This document shows, piece after piece, positions 17,568-26,316 of a DNA stretch of 64,000 nucleotides (position 1 is the first letter of the stretch; every line of letters begins with the position of its first letter). This DNA is from Anaerolineales bacterium (GTDB taxonomy: Bacteria; Chloroflexota; Anaerolineae; Anaerolineales; UBA4823): the NCBI GenBank assembly GCA_003105035.1, contig PQAL01000001.1, positions 1 to 64,000 of the forward strand, given 5' to 3'. The position numbers and the translations under genes are program-made. The notes under the pieces are model-generated. The model was not told the origin of the DNA. It made no database searches and saw only the letters and a list, made by a program, of their open reading frames with translations.

Positions 17568-19342
17568 TGGTCACCTCCAGTGATCATCTCAAGCTGCTCA
17601 AATTTATCCTGCAGGATATCAAAGCCCCCCTGCCAAAAAATGGGTGAAGTAATATCCATACCCGCTTCTTCAAGCATTTTTTGAGGCTCAGCGGAACCAC
17701 CGTATGATAACAACCTGATATAGCGTGGCACAAAATTCCCTGGATCAGCCAGGTACTGCTGGTATAACGCCAGTACCAGGAGTTGCCCAAAGCTATATGC
17801 ATACGGATAGAACGGAGAATTGAAAATGTGCGGGATGGTGAGCCACTCCCAGGCGAACTCATCGGAAAGCTCGAGTGCATCGCCGAACTGTTCTTGCAGA
17901 TTTTTCAAGTATAAGCCTGCCAATTCATCGCTGGTACAGCCGGCCAATATCCTTTGATGCGCCTGCCTCTCAAAAATGGATATATACGCCTGGCGCTCGA
18001 CCGTTGCATACGCATCGTCCAGGAAGGTCAGTAACAGGTCGCGCTTGATAATTGGATCAGGTTCCCCTTGCAGCAATCGGTCGGTCACCAGCATCTCGGC
18101 AAATACAGAAGCAGTTTCTGCCAGTGGCAGCGGGGCATGAAAGTTAAATACCGAGTGGTGACTGGCCAGGATGGAGTGTACCGAGTGACCAAGCTCGTGG
18201 GCAAGGGTGGTGACGTCACGGATGCAATTATTATAATTGACCAAAACCCAGGGAATATACTTTGGCGACACGCCGTAGGAAAATGCGCCCGCGCGCTTTC
18301 CAGGTCGTACCTGTGAATCAAGGTGAGACTTCTCAAGCACTTGTGAGGCTGCTTGAGCTATTTGCGGCGAAAACTGGTTGAAACAATCCAGAACCAACGG
18401 TACAGCAGTGCCAAACTCAATTGTCTTTTCCGAGCTGGCGATAGGGGCATAGATGTCATAACGTCGCAGCTTGTCCATTTTCAGCAGTCTGGCTTTTAGA
18501 TTGAAGTAACGCTGAAAAAGCAAGGTGTTCTTCTGGCAGGCTTCCAGCAGGGCATCTACCACCGGGTCGGGGATATTATTACCAAAATTACGGACCGAGA
18601 TCGGGCTCGGGTAACCCCGCAACTCCACCGCTTCACTGCCCCAATCGCGGACCAGGCTGAAATAGATTTGGGAAATCACTGCCTTGCTGCCACCATACAC
18701 CCGATACAGCTCATTGTATGTGGCAGCCCTCACCTGGGGTGATGGATGGTGATAATACTGGCTCAACCCGTCTCGAGTTAACTGTTTTACTTCTCCATCC
18801 ACTTCCAAATTAAAAATGAAACCATTGGTGAGGATTTCGTAAATCTTTGTCAGCGCTTCTCCACCATTAGCATCCTTGAGATTGATGATCTTTTCTTCTG
18901 GCTCAGTTAACGTGTAAGGTTTAAAACGGCGTATGGAGATCAGGTGATAAGATAATTCACCCGCTGCTGCGATAAATTTATCGGCCACCTCGTTTGATAA
19001 GCTTTTAAACCACAAGCTGAAGAACAAGGTGCGATTTTGTACCCCGGTAAGCACTTGCTCAATGCGATCACGCAGGCTTAAGGCCGTCGGGTTTTGAGTA
19101 TCTTCTGCGAAACCCAGGTACGCATAACCGCCCACCTGACCGGTGAGCTCTCTTAATAGTTCAGTTTTATGCAGCAAGGTGAGGAATTCCGAGGCAGCTA
19201 AATCGTTGGAGAGGCGATCGCGATACAATTCAACTTCTCTGACACAGGATTCGATTTGGTCGAGAAGTCCATCCAGCTGCTCAGGGCCTTCGGGTAGCAA
19301 TTCCTGTAAACTCCATCGAGACGTTTTATGTGTTCTTGTCAT
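17564..19342 (-). CDS. pepF: Oligoendopeptidase F family (M3) metallopeptidase
   Basis: This 592-residue cytoplasmic zinc peptidase carries the M3 motif HELGH at residues 382-386 (TTLAHELGHSVHS), with the downstream glutamate in LAETASVFAEML as probable third ligand. Length and overall pattern fit oligoendopeptidase F, which cleaves peptides of moderate length. It is the first gene of the minus-strand signalling operon and overlaps the MFS-CNB gene by four bases. Whether it functions in the same circuit or is only co-transcribed cannot be judged. Upstream is a 290-bp divergent gap shared with the Mth938-type gene. Confidence 0.92.
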   Translation of the reverse strand: MTRTHKTSRWSLQELLPEGPEQLDGLLDQIESCVREVELYRDRLSNDLAASEFLTLLHKTELLRELTGQVGGYAYLGFAEDTQNPTALSLRDRIEQVLTGVQNRTLFFSLWFKSLSNEVADKFIAAAGELSYHLISIRRFKPYTLTEPEEKIINLKDANGGEALTKIYEILTNGFIFNLEVDGEVKQLTRDGLSQYYHHPSPQVRAATYNELYRVYGGSKAVISQIYFSLVRDWGSEAVELRGYPSPISVRNFGNNIPDPVVDALLEACQKNTLLFQRYFNLKARLLKMDKLRRYDIYAPIASSEKTIEFGTAVPLVLDCFNQFSPQIAQAASQVLEKSHLDSQVRPGKRAGAFSYGVSPKYIPWVLVNYNNCIRDVTTLAHELGHSVHSILASHHSVFNFHAPLPLAETASVFAEMLVTDRLLQGEPDPIIKRDLLLTFLDDAYATVERQAYISIFERQAHQRILAGCTSDELAGLYLKNLQEQFGDALELSDEFAWEWLTIPHIFNSPFYPYAYSFGQLLVLALYQQYLADPGNFVPRYIRLLSYGGSAEPQKMLEEAGMDITSPIFWQGGFDILQDKFEQLEMITGGDQ

Positions 19343-19535
19343 TTGTCTATCCGAATCAGGATTTTTCCCAATGATGAATCTCTCATTGGAAATCTGTGAT
19401 TTGAAACATGTGCCAGGAACAATCGTTCGTACCTATGCCTCCTGCTTTTTAATACAGGTCCAGAAGCGACATACCGATTTTCTTCACAAACCACCTGACG
19501 CTATTCAGTTTTTCGATGAATATATTCTTTAGCCC

Positions 19536-19565
19536 TTGACCCAAGTTTATTTTACTAGGAATTAT
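19536..19565 (+). promoter_or_regulatory. Possible promoter for the Mth938-type gene
   Basis: TTGACC at 19536-19541 is followed after 18 bases by AATTAT at 19560-19565, about 70 bases upstream of the ATG at 19635. The -10 match is only four of six, so this is tentative. The rest of the 19343-19634 divergent gap shows nothing else I can name. Confidence 0.3.
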
Positions 19566-19634
19566 GGCAAGTGCCCATACGAGAGGAAAAACTACGCCTG
19601 ATTTCTGAATAATTTATATGATATATTGGTACCT

Positions 19635-19997
19635 ATGAAACCCAAAATCAACAAGACCAGTTTTGGATCAATCACCGTAAATGGAGAGAAGCTTGAGAAT
19701 GACATTCTAATCCGTCTGGATGGAAGCGTAGTAAAACGAAGGAAGAAACTCTCCAAAGAAGTTTTCGGCACCTCACACACGCTTTCACTGGCCGAAGCAG
19801 AATTCATTTATGAAAAAGGCGCTGAAAAAATTGTCATCGGCTCGGGTCAATCGGGTATGTTGAAGCTGTCGGAGGAGGCGGAAGATTATTTCTCCAAGAG
19901 AAAATGTAAGGTGAAGCTTATCCCCACACCTGAGGCGATCACAAGTTGGAACAAAGCCAAGGGTAAGACCATCGGGTTGTTCCACGTCACTTGCTAA
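19635..19997 (+). CDS. Mth938-domain (DUF498) protein
   Basis: The 120-residue protein (counted from the ATG at 19635; a TTG three codons earlier is possible) matches the Mth938/AAMDC fold. The pattern includes FGSITVNG near the N-terminus, the central GAEKIVIGSGQSG segment and a C-terminal VKLIPTPEAITSWNKAKG. These are small cytoplasmic alpha/beta proteins of unclear biochemical role. No clear ribosome-binding site is visible. The gene is divergent from pepF and stands alone before a lipoprotein gene. Confidence 0.85.
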   Translation: MKPKINKTSFGSITVNGEKLENDILIRLDGSVVKRRKKLSKEVFGTSHTLSLAEAEFIYEKGAEKIVIGSGQSGMLKLSEEAEDYFSKRKCKVKLIPTPEAITSWNKAKGKTIGLFHVTC

Positions 19998-20056
19998 CGT
20001 CAATCACGTAAAAAAGCATTTTAACCCACCTCAATCACCCTGTTTTTGGAGGGCTT

Positions 20057-20851
20057 GTGCAACGCCGCTTATTCTTCACGAGTTTTTTCTTACTGACAGC
20101 TTTACTGGTTACCGCATGTAGTTCTGTGGCTTCATCACCAACCGCAACTGCGTCTAGTACACTCACCCAAACACCAACTTATACCTTAATCCCCACACAT
20201 ACATACACTCCATCGCCAACAAACACGTCGACCCCCACAGTGACACCCACCAAGACTCTGACCCCAACCCGGACGTTCACCCCCACCCAGACCCTCACCC
20301 CTACGATCACACCTTCGCCAACTTATTCGCTGCCAACCCTGACGGTGAAGATGCAGGCAAACTGCCGTTACGGGCCTGGAACAGCCTATCTCTACGCCTG
20401 GGGTATGTACACAGGCGATACTGCTACAGTGTGGGGCCGAAATGATTCGGGCACCTGGTTATGGATTCAACCGGACAATATTAAATACCAATGTTGGATT
20501 TCCACCTCAGTTGTCGAGGTCAAAGGGGATGTTTTCTCAGTTTATATGGCGCCTGTTCGCTTGCCCGAATCTGTCCTGTATGGCCCACCTACCGGCGTTT
20601 CCGCAGTGCGCAATGGCGATAGCGTGACCGTTTCGTGGCAACCGGTCAACATGACGGAGGACGACGATCGCGGCTATATGATTGAGGCTAATCTCTGCCA
20701 GAATGGCAACCTGGTGTGGATGGCTGTGGCAACCATGGAGCCAACTTATACATTCACAGATGAAACAACCTGTTCGCAGGCTTCCAATGGATTGCTATAC
20801 ACCGTGGAAAAACATGGTTATACCGACCCGGTGCCGATCCCGTGGCCTTAG
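20057..20851 (+). CDS. Lipoprotein with Thr/Pro-rich linker, SH3b-like and FN3-like domains
   Basis: The protein begins at GTG (20057) with GGAGGG a few bases upstream. A signal peptide ends in the lipobox LVTAC, so Cys ~22 should be lipidated. Residues ~25-90 are a low-complexity linker of TPT/TPS repeats typical of Chloroflexota surface proteins. Residues ~92-160 (QANCRYGPGTAYLYAWGMY, GTWLWIQ) resemble a bacterial SH3 domain. The C-terminal ~80 residues (GVSAVRNGDSVTVSWQPV) resemble fibronectin type III. It is probably anchored outside the membrane and binds cell-wall or another surface ligand. There is no enzymatic motif. The following ~270 bp to the cytochrome gene hold nothing I can identify. 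Confidence 0.8.
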   Translation: MQRRLFFTSFFLLTALLVTACSSVASSPTATASSTLTQTPTYTLIPTHTYTPSPTNTSTPTVTPTKTLTPTRTFTPTQTLTPTITPSPTYSLPTLTVKMQANCRYGPGTAYLYAWGMYTGDTATVWGRNDSGTWLWIQPDNIKYQCWISTSVVEVKGDVFSVYMAPVRLPESVLYGPPTGVSAVRNGDSVTVSWQPVNMTEDDDRGYMIEANLCQNGNLVWMAVATMEPTYTFTDETTCSQASNGLLYTVEKHGYTDPVPIPWP

Positions 20852-21123
20852 TCACCCCAGGACCTTTTAATGGCCATCCATAAAGTCCTAATTGCATTAA
20901 CAGCTCGAATTGATTATTATATCCAACCAGACTTAATCATAGACGGATTGTGTAGCAATTAGCTCCGCAAATAGAACCTTGACCCACCAAGATATCTGAA
21001 AAAACTCGATCAGAAATCTCCCCGCAACATTAATCTTGCTTTAATATTTACAGGATATTATTGGTCTATCGCCATGTTATAAAATTAGTTAGAATTGAAT
21101 ACCGCCATACGGGGAGGGGTGCT

Positions 21124-22440
21124 ATGGGCAGTTTCCTGGCTACAAACCGATCGAAAATTACCAGGCATGCTGGACTAATCGTGCTCTGTCTGATTACCAT
21201 TGTTTTACTCTCAGCCAGCATGGCATCCTTGAGCTTGGCTGGCGCCTCAGATACTGGTTCTGACCAGGTGACACTGGCTACGACGATATATTTACCATTG
21301 GTCCAGAAACAGCATTCAATACCTCAAACCAGCTACATTATCCTGGGCTGGAATGACCTGGGTATGCATTGCTACAACCGGTATTTCCAGGATTTAGCTG
21401 TGCTTCCCCCGTACAATAACCTTTGGGCTCAAGTGATCCTGCGCGGAGATCCTCCCCAGATCGTCACCCAGGGCATCCGGGTTCAATACAGGTTCCCTGA
21501 CAACACGGTTTCTTCCACAAAATCTGACTTCTGGACCTATGCTGCCCAGCTGTTTGGGGTGAACCTGCCAGATAACGTCGGTTTGAAGGGCAAAGGTCTG
21601 GCAGATGTGATGGATCTGGATGCGGATCATTTTGTAGCTGAAGGTATCCCGCTGACAGAATTCAATGATAGTGATCTTAACAATCCCTCCCCGTACCAGC
21701 TGGCGGAGATTACAGCTTATGACATTGCCACCAGCGAAGCCCTGGCAACCCTGACGGTGGTGGCGCCAGTCTCTACGGAAATGCATTGCGACAACTGCCA
21801 TGCTACTGGCAAGGACCCGGGTGGTAACCAGCCACGTACCGAGCTTAATATCCTGGCTTATCATGACCACGAAGAAAACACCAACCTGCTCAACAGCCGG
21901 CCAGTGCTGTGCGCCCGCTGTCACAGCTCGAACGCATTGGGCATGTCAGGCGTGCCAGGTGTTCCCAGCTTATCCAACGCCATGCATGAGCAGCATTCTG
22001 AGGCCGTCCCAGATACCAGTGATGGATGCTACAACTGCCATCCCGGACCAACGACCAAGTGCCTGCGGGATGCCATGTCGCTCAACGTCCCCTCCCCCTT
22101 GGATCCAAATCGCAAGATGAACTGCATCGACTGCCATGGCGGGATGGCTAAGGTAGCCCAGAACTCAAATCCCTGGCTTAACGAGCCTCGCTGTGAAGGG
22201 TGCCACACTCCTACCGCTACCCAGCAATTCAACCAAGACCAAGCCTTATACCGCCAATCAAAGGGGCATGGTGGCATCTATTGTGAAGCCTGCCATGATA
22301 GCACGCATGCCATCGCCACCAGCCGTGAGCCGAATGATGCGATCAAGTTCGTGCAGCTCCAAGGGCACGCCGGAACGCTGAGTGAGTGCACTGTCTGCCA
22401 CCTGACCCAACCTGCTGGGCCAGGCCCGCATTCAAAATAA
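21124..22440 (+). CDS. Exported multiheme c-type cytochrome, seven CXXCH motifs
   Basis: I choose the ATG at 21124 (438 residues) because GGGGAGGGG precedes it; an upstream in-frame TTG at 21061 is less likely. A signal anchor (~20-45) is followed by IYLPLVQK, a segment common after signal peptides of Chloroflexota exported proteins. A ~150-residue domain without heme motifs contains GWNDLGMHCYNRY. The C-terminal half contains seven CXXCH motifs: CDNCH, CARCH, CYNCH, CIDCH, CEGCH, CEACH, CTVCH. Extracytoplasmic electron transfer is likely. The partner is unknown, with no cytochrome maturation gene or quinol oxidase in the window. The gene ends at a strong terminator and appears monocistronic. 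Confidence 0.9.
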   Translation: MGSFLATNRSKITRHAGLIVLCLITIVLLSASMASLSLAGASDTGSDQVTLATTIYLPLVQKQHSIPQTSYIILGWNDLGMHCYNRYFQDLAVLPPYNNLWAQVILRGDPPQIVTQGIRVQYRFPDNTVSSTKSDFWTYAAQLFGVNLPDNVGLKGKGLADVMDLDADHFVAEGIPLTEFNDSDLNNPSPYQLAEITAYDIATSEALATLTVVAPVSTEMHCDNCHATGKDPGGNQPRTELNILAYHDHEENTNLLNSRPVLCARCHSSNALGMSGVPGVPSLSNAMHEQHSEAVPDTSDGCYNCHPGPTTKCLRDAMSLNVPSPLDPNRKMNCIDCHGGMAKVAQNSNPWLNEPRCEGCHTPTATQQFNQDQALYRQSKGHGGIYCEACHDSTHAIATSREPNDAIKFVQLQGHAGTLSECTVCHLTQPAGPGPHSK

Positions 22441-22458
22441 AGTAACAGGTTATATCCA

Positions 22459-22497
22459 GCAGGCCAACTGGGAAATCCCCACTGGCCTGCATTTTTA
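22459..22497 (+). terminator. Rho-independent terminator after the cytochrome gene
   Basis: An eight-base perfect outer stem GCAGGCCA/TGGCCTGC with an inner GGG/CCC stem spans 22459-22490, followed by ATTTTTATCT. It lies 18 bases after the cytochrome stop codon. Confidence 0.85.
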
Positions 22498-22947
22498 TCT
22501 CATGGTAGAGCATCGCAACATGACAAACTGGACGGGGGTCAAACAAGGAAAAAGTGGATGACTTGGTGTTGAATTCGTACCTGTTCATTTCTTATATTCC
22601 AGCAATTCGAATGGATTTATATAAACAGACGGAATAAAGAAAGAGAATCAAGATGGACGTCGTCAATTAATTTAAAGTGACAGTTTTCCCATATTGAAAC
22701 CCAGAGAACTAAAACTTAGCTATATCTATTTCTTTATCAAAGCCTTCATCAAAGGACCTCGTTTATCTCAGCTTGTGGAATAAAACAATCCTCGATAGAC
22801 ATCATATGCACTAGAATTCTGCAAATATCTACTAGCAGATGGTATGCAATTGGTCGCTCCGAATCCCTCGAAGGTTAATATGTTTTAGGCAATATTTAAT
22901 CAAATCATAATATATTTATAGGATATTCACGAGTAATCCGATATAGA
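22498..22947. other. AT-rich intergenic stretch
   Basis: About 450 bp between the cytochrome terminator and the STAND gene. It is visibly more AT-rich than its surroundings, especially its last 60 bases. I see no convincing open frame, RNA gene or clear -35/-10 pair. It presumably contains the promoter of the downstream gene. Confidence 0.5.
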
Positions 22948-25695
22948 ATGGCGGCAATGATCATTCGTACTCCCGATTATCATTTACGGGTTTTTGTCAG
23001 CTCTACACTAAAAGAGCTGGCAGATGAACGTAAAGCGGTCCGCCAGTCAATCCTCAAACTACGCCTTTCTCCCGTTATGTTTGAATCGGGCGCACGCCCC
23101 CATCCAGCACAGGAGCTGTATCAGGCCTATCTGGCACAGAGCCAGATTTTTATTGGTATATATTGGCAGAGCTATGGCTGGGTAGCCCCGGATATGAATA
23201 TTTCGGGCTTGGAAGACGAATATAATCTCTCAGCTAAGCTACCCAGGTTAATCTACATAAAGACGCCGGCAGCAGAGCGCGAGCCCGCCCTTGGGTCCTT
23301 GCTTGATCGAATCCGGAACGATAATTCAAGCTCCTACACCTATTTTTCTTCACCTGCTGAACTCAAGGAACTTGTGCAGAACGACCTGGCATTAATGCTC
23401 ACCGAGCGATTTGAAGCCAGGCAATCGAAAGAAATATCCCCCCTCAAGAGTATAGTTCATCCGCCTACCAATTTACCTGTTCCACGCAACCCCCTCGCCG
23501 GGCGTGAGAAAGAGCTCACTTCAATTTGTGAATTGCTCAAGCAGGAAGATATCGCGCTAATCACGTTGACCGGTGCAGGTGGTACTGGAAAATCTCGCCT
23601 GGCGATACAAATCGGTTTGAACGTGCTTGACCATTTCACTGATGGCGTATACCTGGTCAGATTAGAACCTATTATCGATCCCGAATTAGTCATCTCCGCC
23701 ATTGCGGAGACATTTGGGATCAGGGATACACCTGAAAGTCAACCGATTGAAATGATGCTGGGTGAATACCTCCAAGACAAGAATATGCTTTTAATCCTGG
23801 ATAATTTCGAGCAAGTGGTAGATGCGGCACCCCACGTAGCCGAAATCCTCGAGAAATGCCCCAGGCTCAAATGTATCACAACCAGTCGATTGCCTCTACG
23901 CTTGCGAGCCGAGAGGGAGCTTCCTGTCCTGCCTTTAGAGATCCCAGTAGTAAGAGACCCTGGTGAAATCACCGATTTAAGTCAATATGCTGCAGCTGAG
24001 CTTTTCATTCAACGCGCACGGGCAGTGAACCCCGACTTCACCATGACGAAGGTAAATGCGCAAGCCGTGGCCGAAATCTGTTACCGCCTCGATGGACTGC
24101 CGCTTGCTATTGAGCTGGCTGCTGCTCGGATCAAGCTTCTCCCTCCCCAAGCCCTTCTTGCCCGGCTTGATCATCGCTTCGAGATATTAACCAGCGGGAC
24201 ACGCGATCTCCCTGAGCGCCATCGTACACTGCGCAACGCGATTGATTGGAGCTATCACCTGCTCGATGAGACAGAAAAGACCCTGTTCAGGAGGCTGGCT
24301 GTATTTTCCGATGGATGTTCATTTGAGGCAATTCAAAAGGTATGCGACATAAATAATGACCTGATCCCCCAATTAGACGATAGGTTATCTTCTCTGGTTG
24401 ACAATAACCTGGTGATTCAAATACAGGGATTAGATGATGAACCCCGCTTTGGAATGCTCAACACTATCCGTGCGTATGCAGCTGAGCAATTGGATGCCTG
24501 TGACGAATACCTGGTCATTCATGAGAAATTTGCTCAATACTTCCTTGAATTCGTAAAAGATGTTGAGCCTCGCATACGTTCCAAGGAAAGGGAGTGGTGG
24601 CAGGGCAAGATGCAACGTGAATTCGGGAATATCCGCAGTGCCCTGGACTGGATAAGTACGACCGGATATTGCATTGAAATCGGGCAGGAAATCGTCATCG
24701 AAGTGGGCCTGTTCTGGCACATCTGCGGTTATATAACCGAAGGCCAATATTGGTGCGACCGGATGTTAACCTTATGCGACGATTCAACGTCTGACAGAAT
24801 TCGTGCAGGCCTGCTGCTTTTTGGAGGACTGCTCAACCGAGCGCAAAGTGACCAGGCAACGGCCACAGCATCTGTTGACAAGAGCCTCGAATTGATATGC
24901 AAGCTCCATGATGAACCCTTGATGGGTATCGCCCTCATGGCAAGAGGCATCATTGCTTCAGCAATGCGCGATCTTTCTCGGGCCGCAGAATCATTTGAAG
25001 AAGCCGTGGAGATATTCAGGAGAATAAGCGATCTGTGGAACCTGGCAGTCTCTTTGTCCTGGTTGGGTGATATTGCCTTATTCCAGGATGACACTGCCCT
25101 TGCCCAACAATATCACAACGAAAGTATCAAGATTGCCAGACAGCAGGGCGATCCTTGGTGCCTCATGCCCGCGCTTATGTCATCTGCACAGGTTGAGATG
25201 ATGAACGGAGAGCTTGACTCCGCCTATCTAAAGCTGGTAGAGATCACACAGGTATTGCAAAAAACTGGCGACCGCTGGAGTTTATCATGGACACTGATTG
25301 ACCTGGGACATGTCGTCTACTTACAGGGCAACCTCCAACAAGCGGGTGGATATATTCTCGAAGCACTCCAGCTTGCCAAAACCTTTGGGAATCTGCGAGC
25401 GCTGGTCATCGGGTTGGTAAAAGCAGCTGCCCTCATCGCAAGGATGAGCCAGCCAGAAAATAAGATACAGCTGGCTTTAGCTGCCCGGATTTGCGGGACT
25501 TGCGCTACATACTCCAATCAACCTGGATTATTTGTCTGGATCAATACAAGGCAGCTTTATGAACAGGCAATAGCTGATACGAAATCTCTAATGGATGACA
25601 AGCTATGGATCAGCGGACACACAGAGGGTCAGAACATGCCGCTTGAAAATACGATAATGCTAACTCTGGAATCCCTCAGAGAAAGCATCCGCTAA
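22948..25695 (+). CDS. DUF4062-STAND (NB-ARC type) ATPase with TPR-like repeats
   Basis: The 915-residue protein has an N-terminal DUF4062 domain (~10-115: RVFVSSTLKELADERKAVRQ, IFIGIYWQSYGW), a STAND/NB-ARC NTPase with Walker A GAGGTGKS at 209-216 and Walker B LLILDNFEQV, an AfsR-like arm containing RLDGLPLAIELAAARIKLLP, and a C-terminal half of TPR-like helical repeats. DUF4062 has a TIR-like alpha/beta look and is often the N-terminal module of STAND proteins in regulation or defence. There is no C-terminal DNA-binding domain, so it is not a standard LuxR/AfsR activator. An alternative ATG lies at 22957. It stands alone, facing the minus-strand operon that ends at 25840. The role is undetermined. 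Confidence 0.85.
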   Translation: MAAMIIRTPDYHLRVFVSSTLKELADERKAVRQSILKLRLSPVMFESGARPHPAQELYQAYLAQSQIFIGIYWQSYGWVAPDMNISGLEDEYNLSAKLPRLIYIKTPAAEREPALGSLLDRIRNDNSSSYTYFSSPAELKELVQNDLALMLTERFEARQSKEISPLKSIVHPPTNLPVPRNPLAGREKELTSICELLKQEDIALITLTGAGGTGKSRLAIQIGLNVLDHFTDGVYLVRLEPIIDPELVISAIAETFGIRDTPESQPIEMMLGEYLQDKNMLLILDNFEQVVDAAPHVAEILEKCPRLKCITTSRLPLRLRAERELPVLPLEIPVVRDPGEITDLSQYAAAELFIQRARAVNPDFTMTKVNAQAVAEICYRLDGLPLAIELAAARIKLLPPQALLARLDHRFEILTSGTRDLPERHRTLRNAIDWSYHLLDETEKTLFRRLAVFSDGCSFEAIQKVCDINNDLIPQLDDRLSSLVDNNLVIQIQGLDDEPRFGMLNTIRAYAAEQLDACDEYLVIHEKFAQYFLEFVKDVEPRIRSKEREWWQGKMQREFGNIRSALDWISTTGYCIEIGQEIVIEVGLFWHICGYITEGQYWCDRMLTLCDDSTSDRIRAGLLLFGGLLNRAQSDQATATASVDKSLELICKLHDEPLMGIALMARGIIASAMRDLSRAAESFEEAVEIFRRISDLWNLAVSLSWLGDIALFQDDTALAQQYHNESIKIARQQGDPWCLMPALMSSAQVEMMNGELDSAYLKLVEITQVLQKTGDRWSLSWTLIDLGHVVYLQGNLQQAGGYILEALQLAKTFGNLRALVIGLVKAAALIARMSQPENKIQLALAARICGTCATYSNQPGLFVWINTRQLYEQAIADTKSLMDDKLWISGHTEGQNMPLENTIMLTLESLRESIR

Positions 25696-25839
25696 GTAGC
25701 TGTTGCAACGGATTTTAGCGGTTCTCTCTATCTAATAGGCGTGATGCTTTTTACCTGTGACCTGATAGATTCTTGTATGCGACCTTGAAGGTGGCAAAAT
25801 TAAACCTCCCTACCTGAGGTTGAGAAACTGCCGAAAAAG

Positions 25840-26316
25840 TTACCCGGGCTCTATCGATAAACGATCGATCAGTTCTAAGACCTCTTGATTCGATGGGATG
25901 TCAGACATGTCATGGCCGTAATGGGCATAGCGTGCCACCCCTGCTTTGTCTACGATCACCTGCGCAGGCATCCGGCCTAACTTAAAAAGGTTGACCTCTT
26001 GCCCGTAAAGCTTGAGCACACTTGCCTTTGGATCCGGTAAACCAATGAATGGCAGGTCATTCTCCTTCCAATAGGAAGCGAATGCCTTGGCGTCCTCCGG
26101 TCCAACTACGATCACCTGAATATTTCGACTGGTAAATTGCTGGTAGTCCTGACGCAACTGCGCCATGTGCTGCCTGCAGAATGGTCAGATGAAACCCCGG
26201 TTGAACACCAACAAGACGATAGATTTGTCCCGGTAATCTGATAACCGAATAGTCTCACCATTGAAACTCTTTAGTGAAAAATCAGGTGCAGGTGCATTGA
26301 TTGGTACTCTAGGCAT
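25840..26316 (-). CDS. Peroxiredoxin-like (AhpC/TSA) protein, candidate selenoprotein with in-frame TGA
   Basis: From the ATG at 26316, with AGGAG eight bases upstream, a thioredoxin-fold peroxiredoxin-like frame runs 158 codons to a TAA at 25840 and is interrupted only by TGA at 26185-26187 (codon 44). The context is FNRGFI-TGA-PFCRQH. In relatives this reads RGFWCPFC, so the TGA falls exactly on the catalytic Cys and leaves a UxxC motif with C47. Sequence on both sides is intact: APDFSLKSFNGETIRLSDYR upstream, VVGPEDAKAFASYWKENDLPF downstream. Sec is therefore the preferred reading, and a nonsense mutation is the alternative. Conventional gene calling would keep only the last 108 codons, from 26166. 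The start overlaps the hydrolase gene by eight bases. It would reduce peroxides in the light-stress cluster (inference). Confidence 0.75.
26158..26179 (-). promoter_or_regulatory. Possible bacterial SECIS hairpin after the TGA codon
   Basis: Starting five bases after the TGA, CTGC pairs with GCAG and an inner GC pairs with GC, with a two-base bulge and an eight-base loop (AGCACATG) that has G in its second position. Bacterial SECIS elements sit just 3' of the UGA with a G near the start of the apical loop. The spacer here (13 bases to the loop) is slightly short, so the assignment is tentative. Confidence 0.35.

Noticed and set aside
25840-26166. Stand-alone 108-residue redoxin starting at the internal ATG 26166
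   Set aside because: It would lack the thioredoxin-fold start and active site. A good Shine-Dalgarno and matching upstream codons place the start at 26316 with TGA as codon 44.
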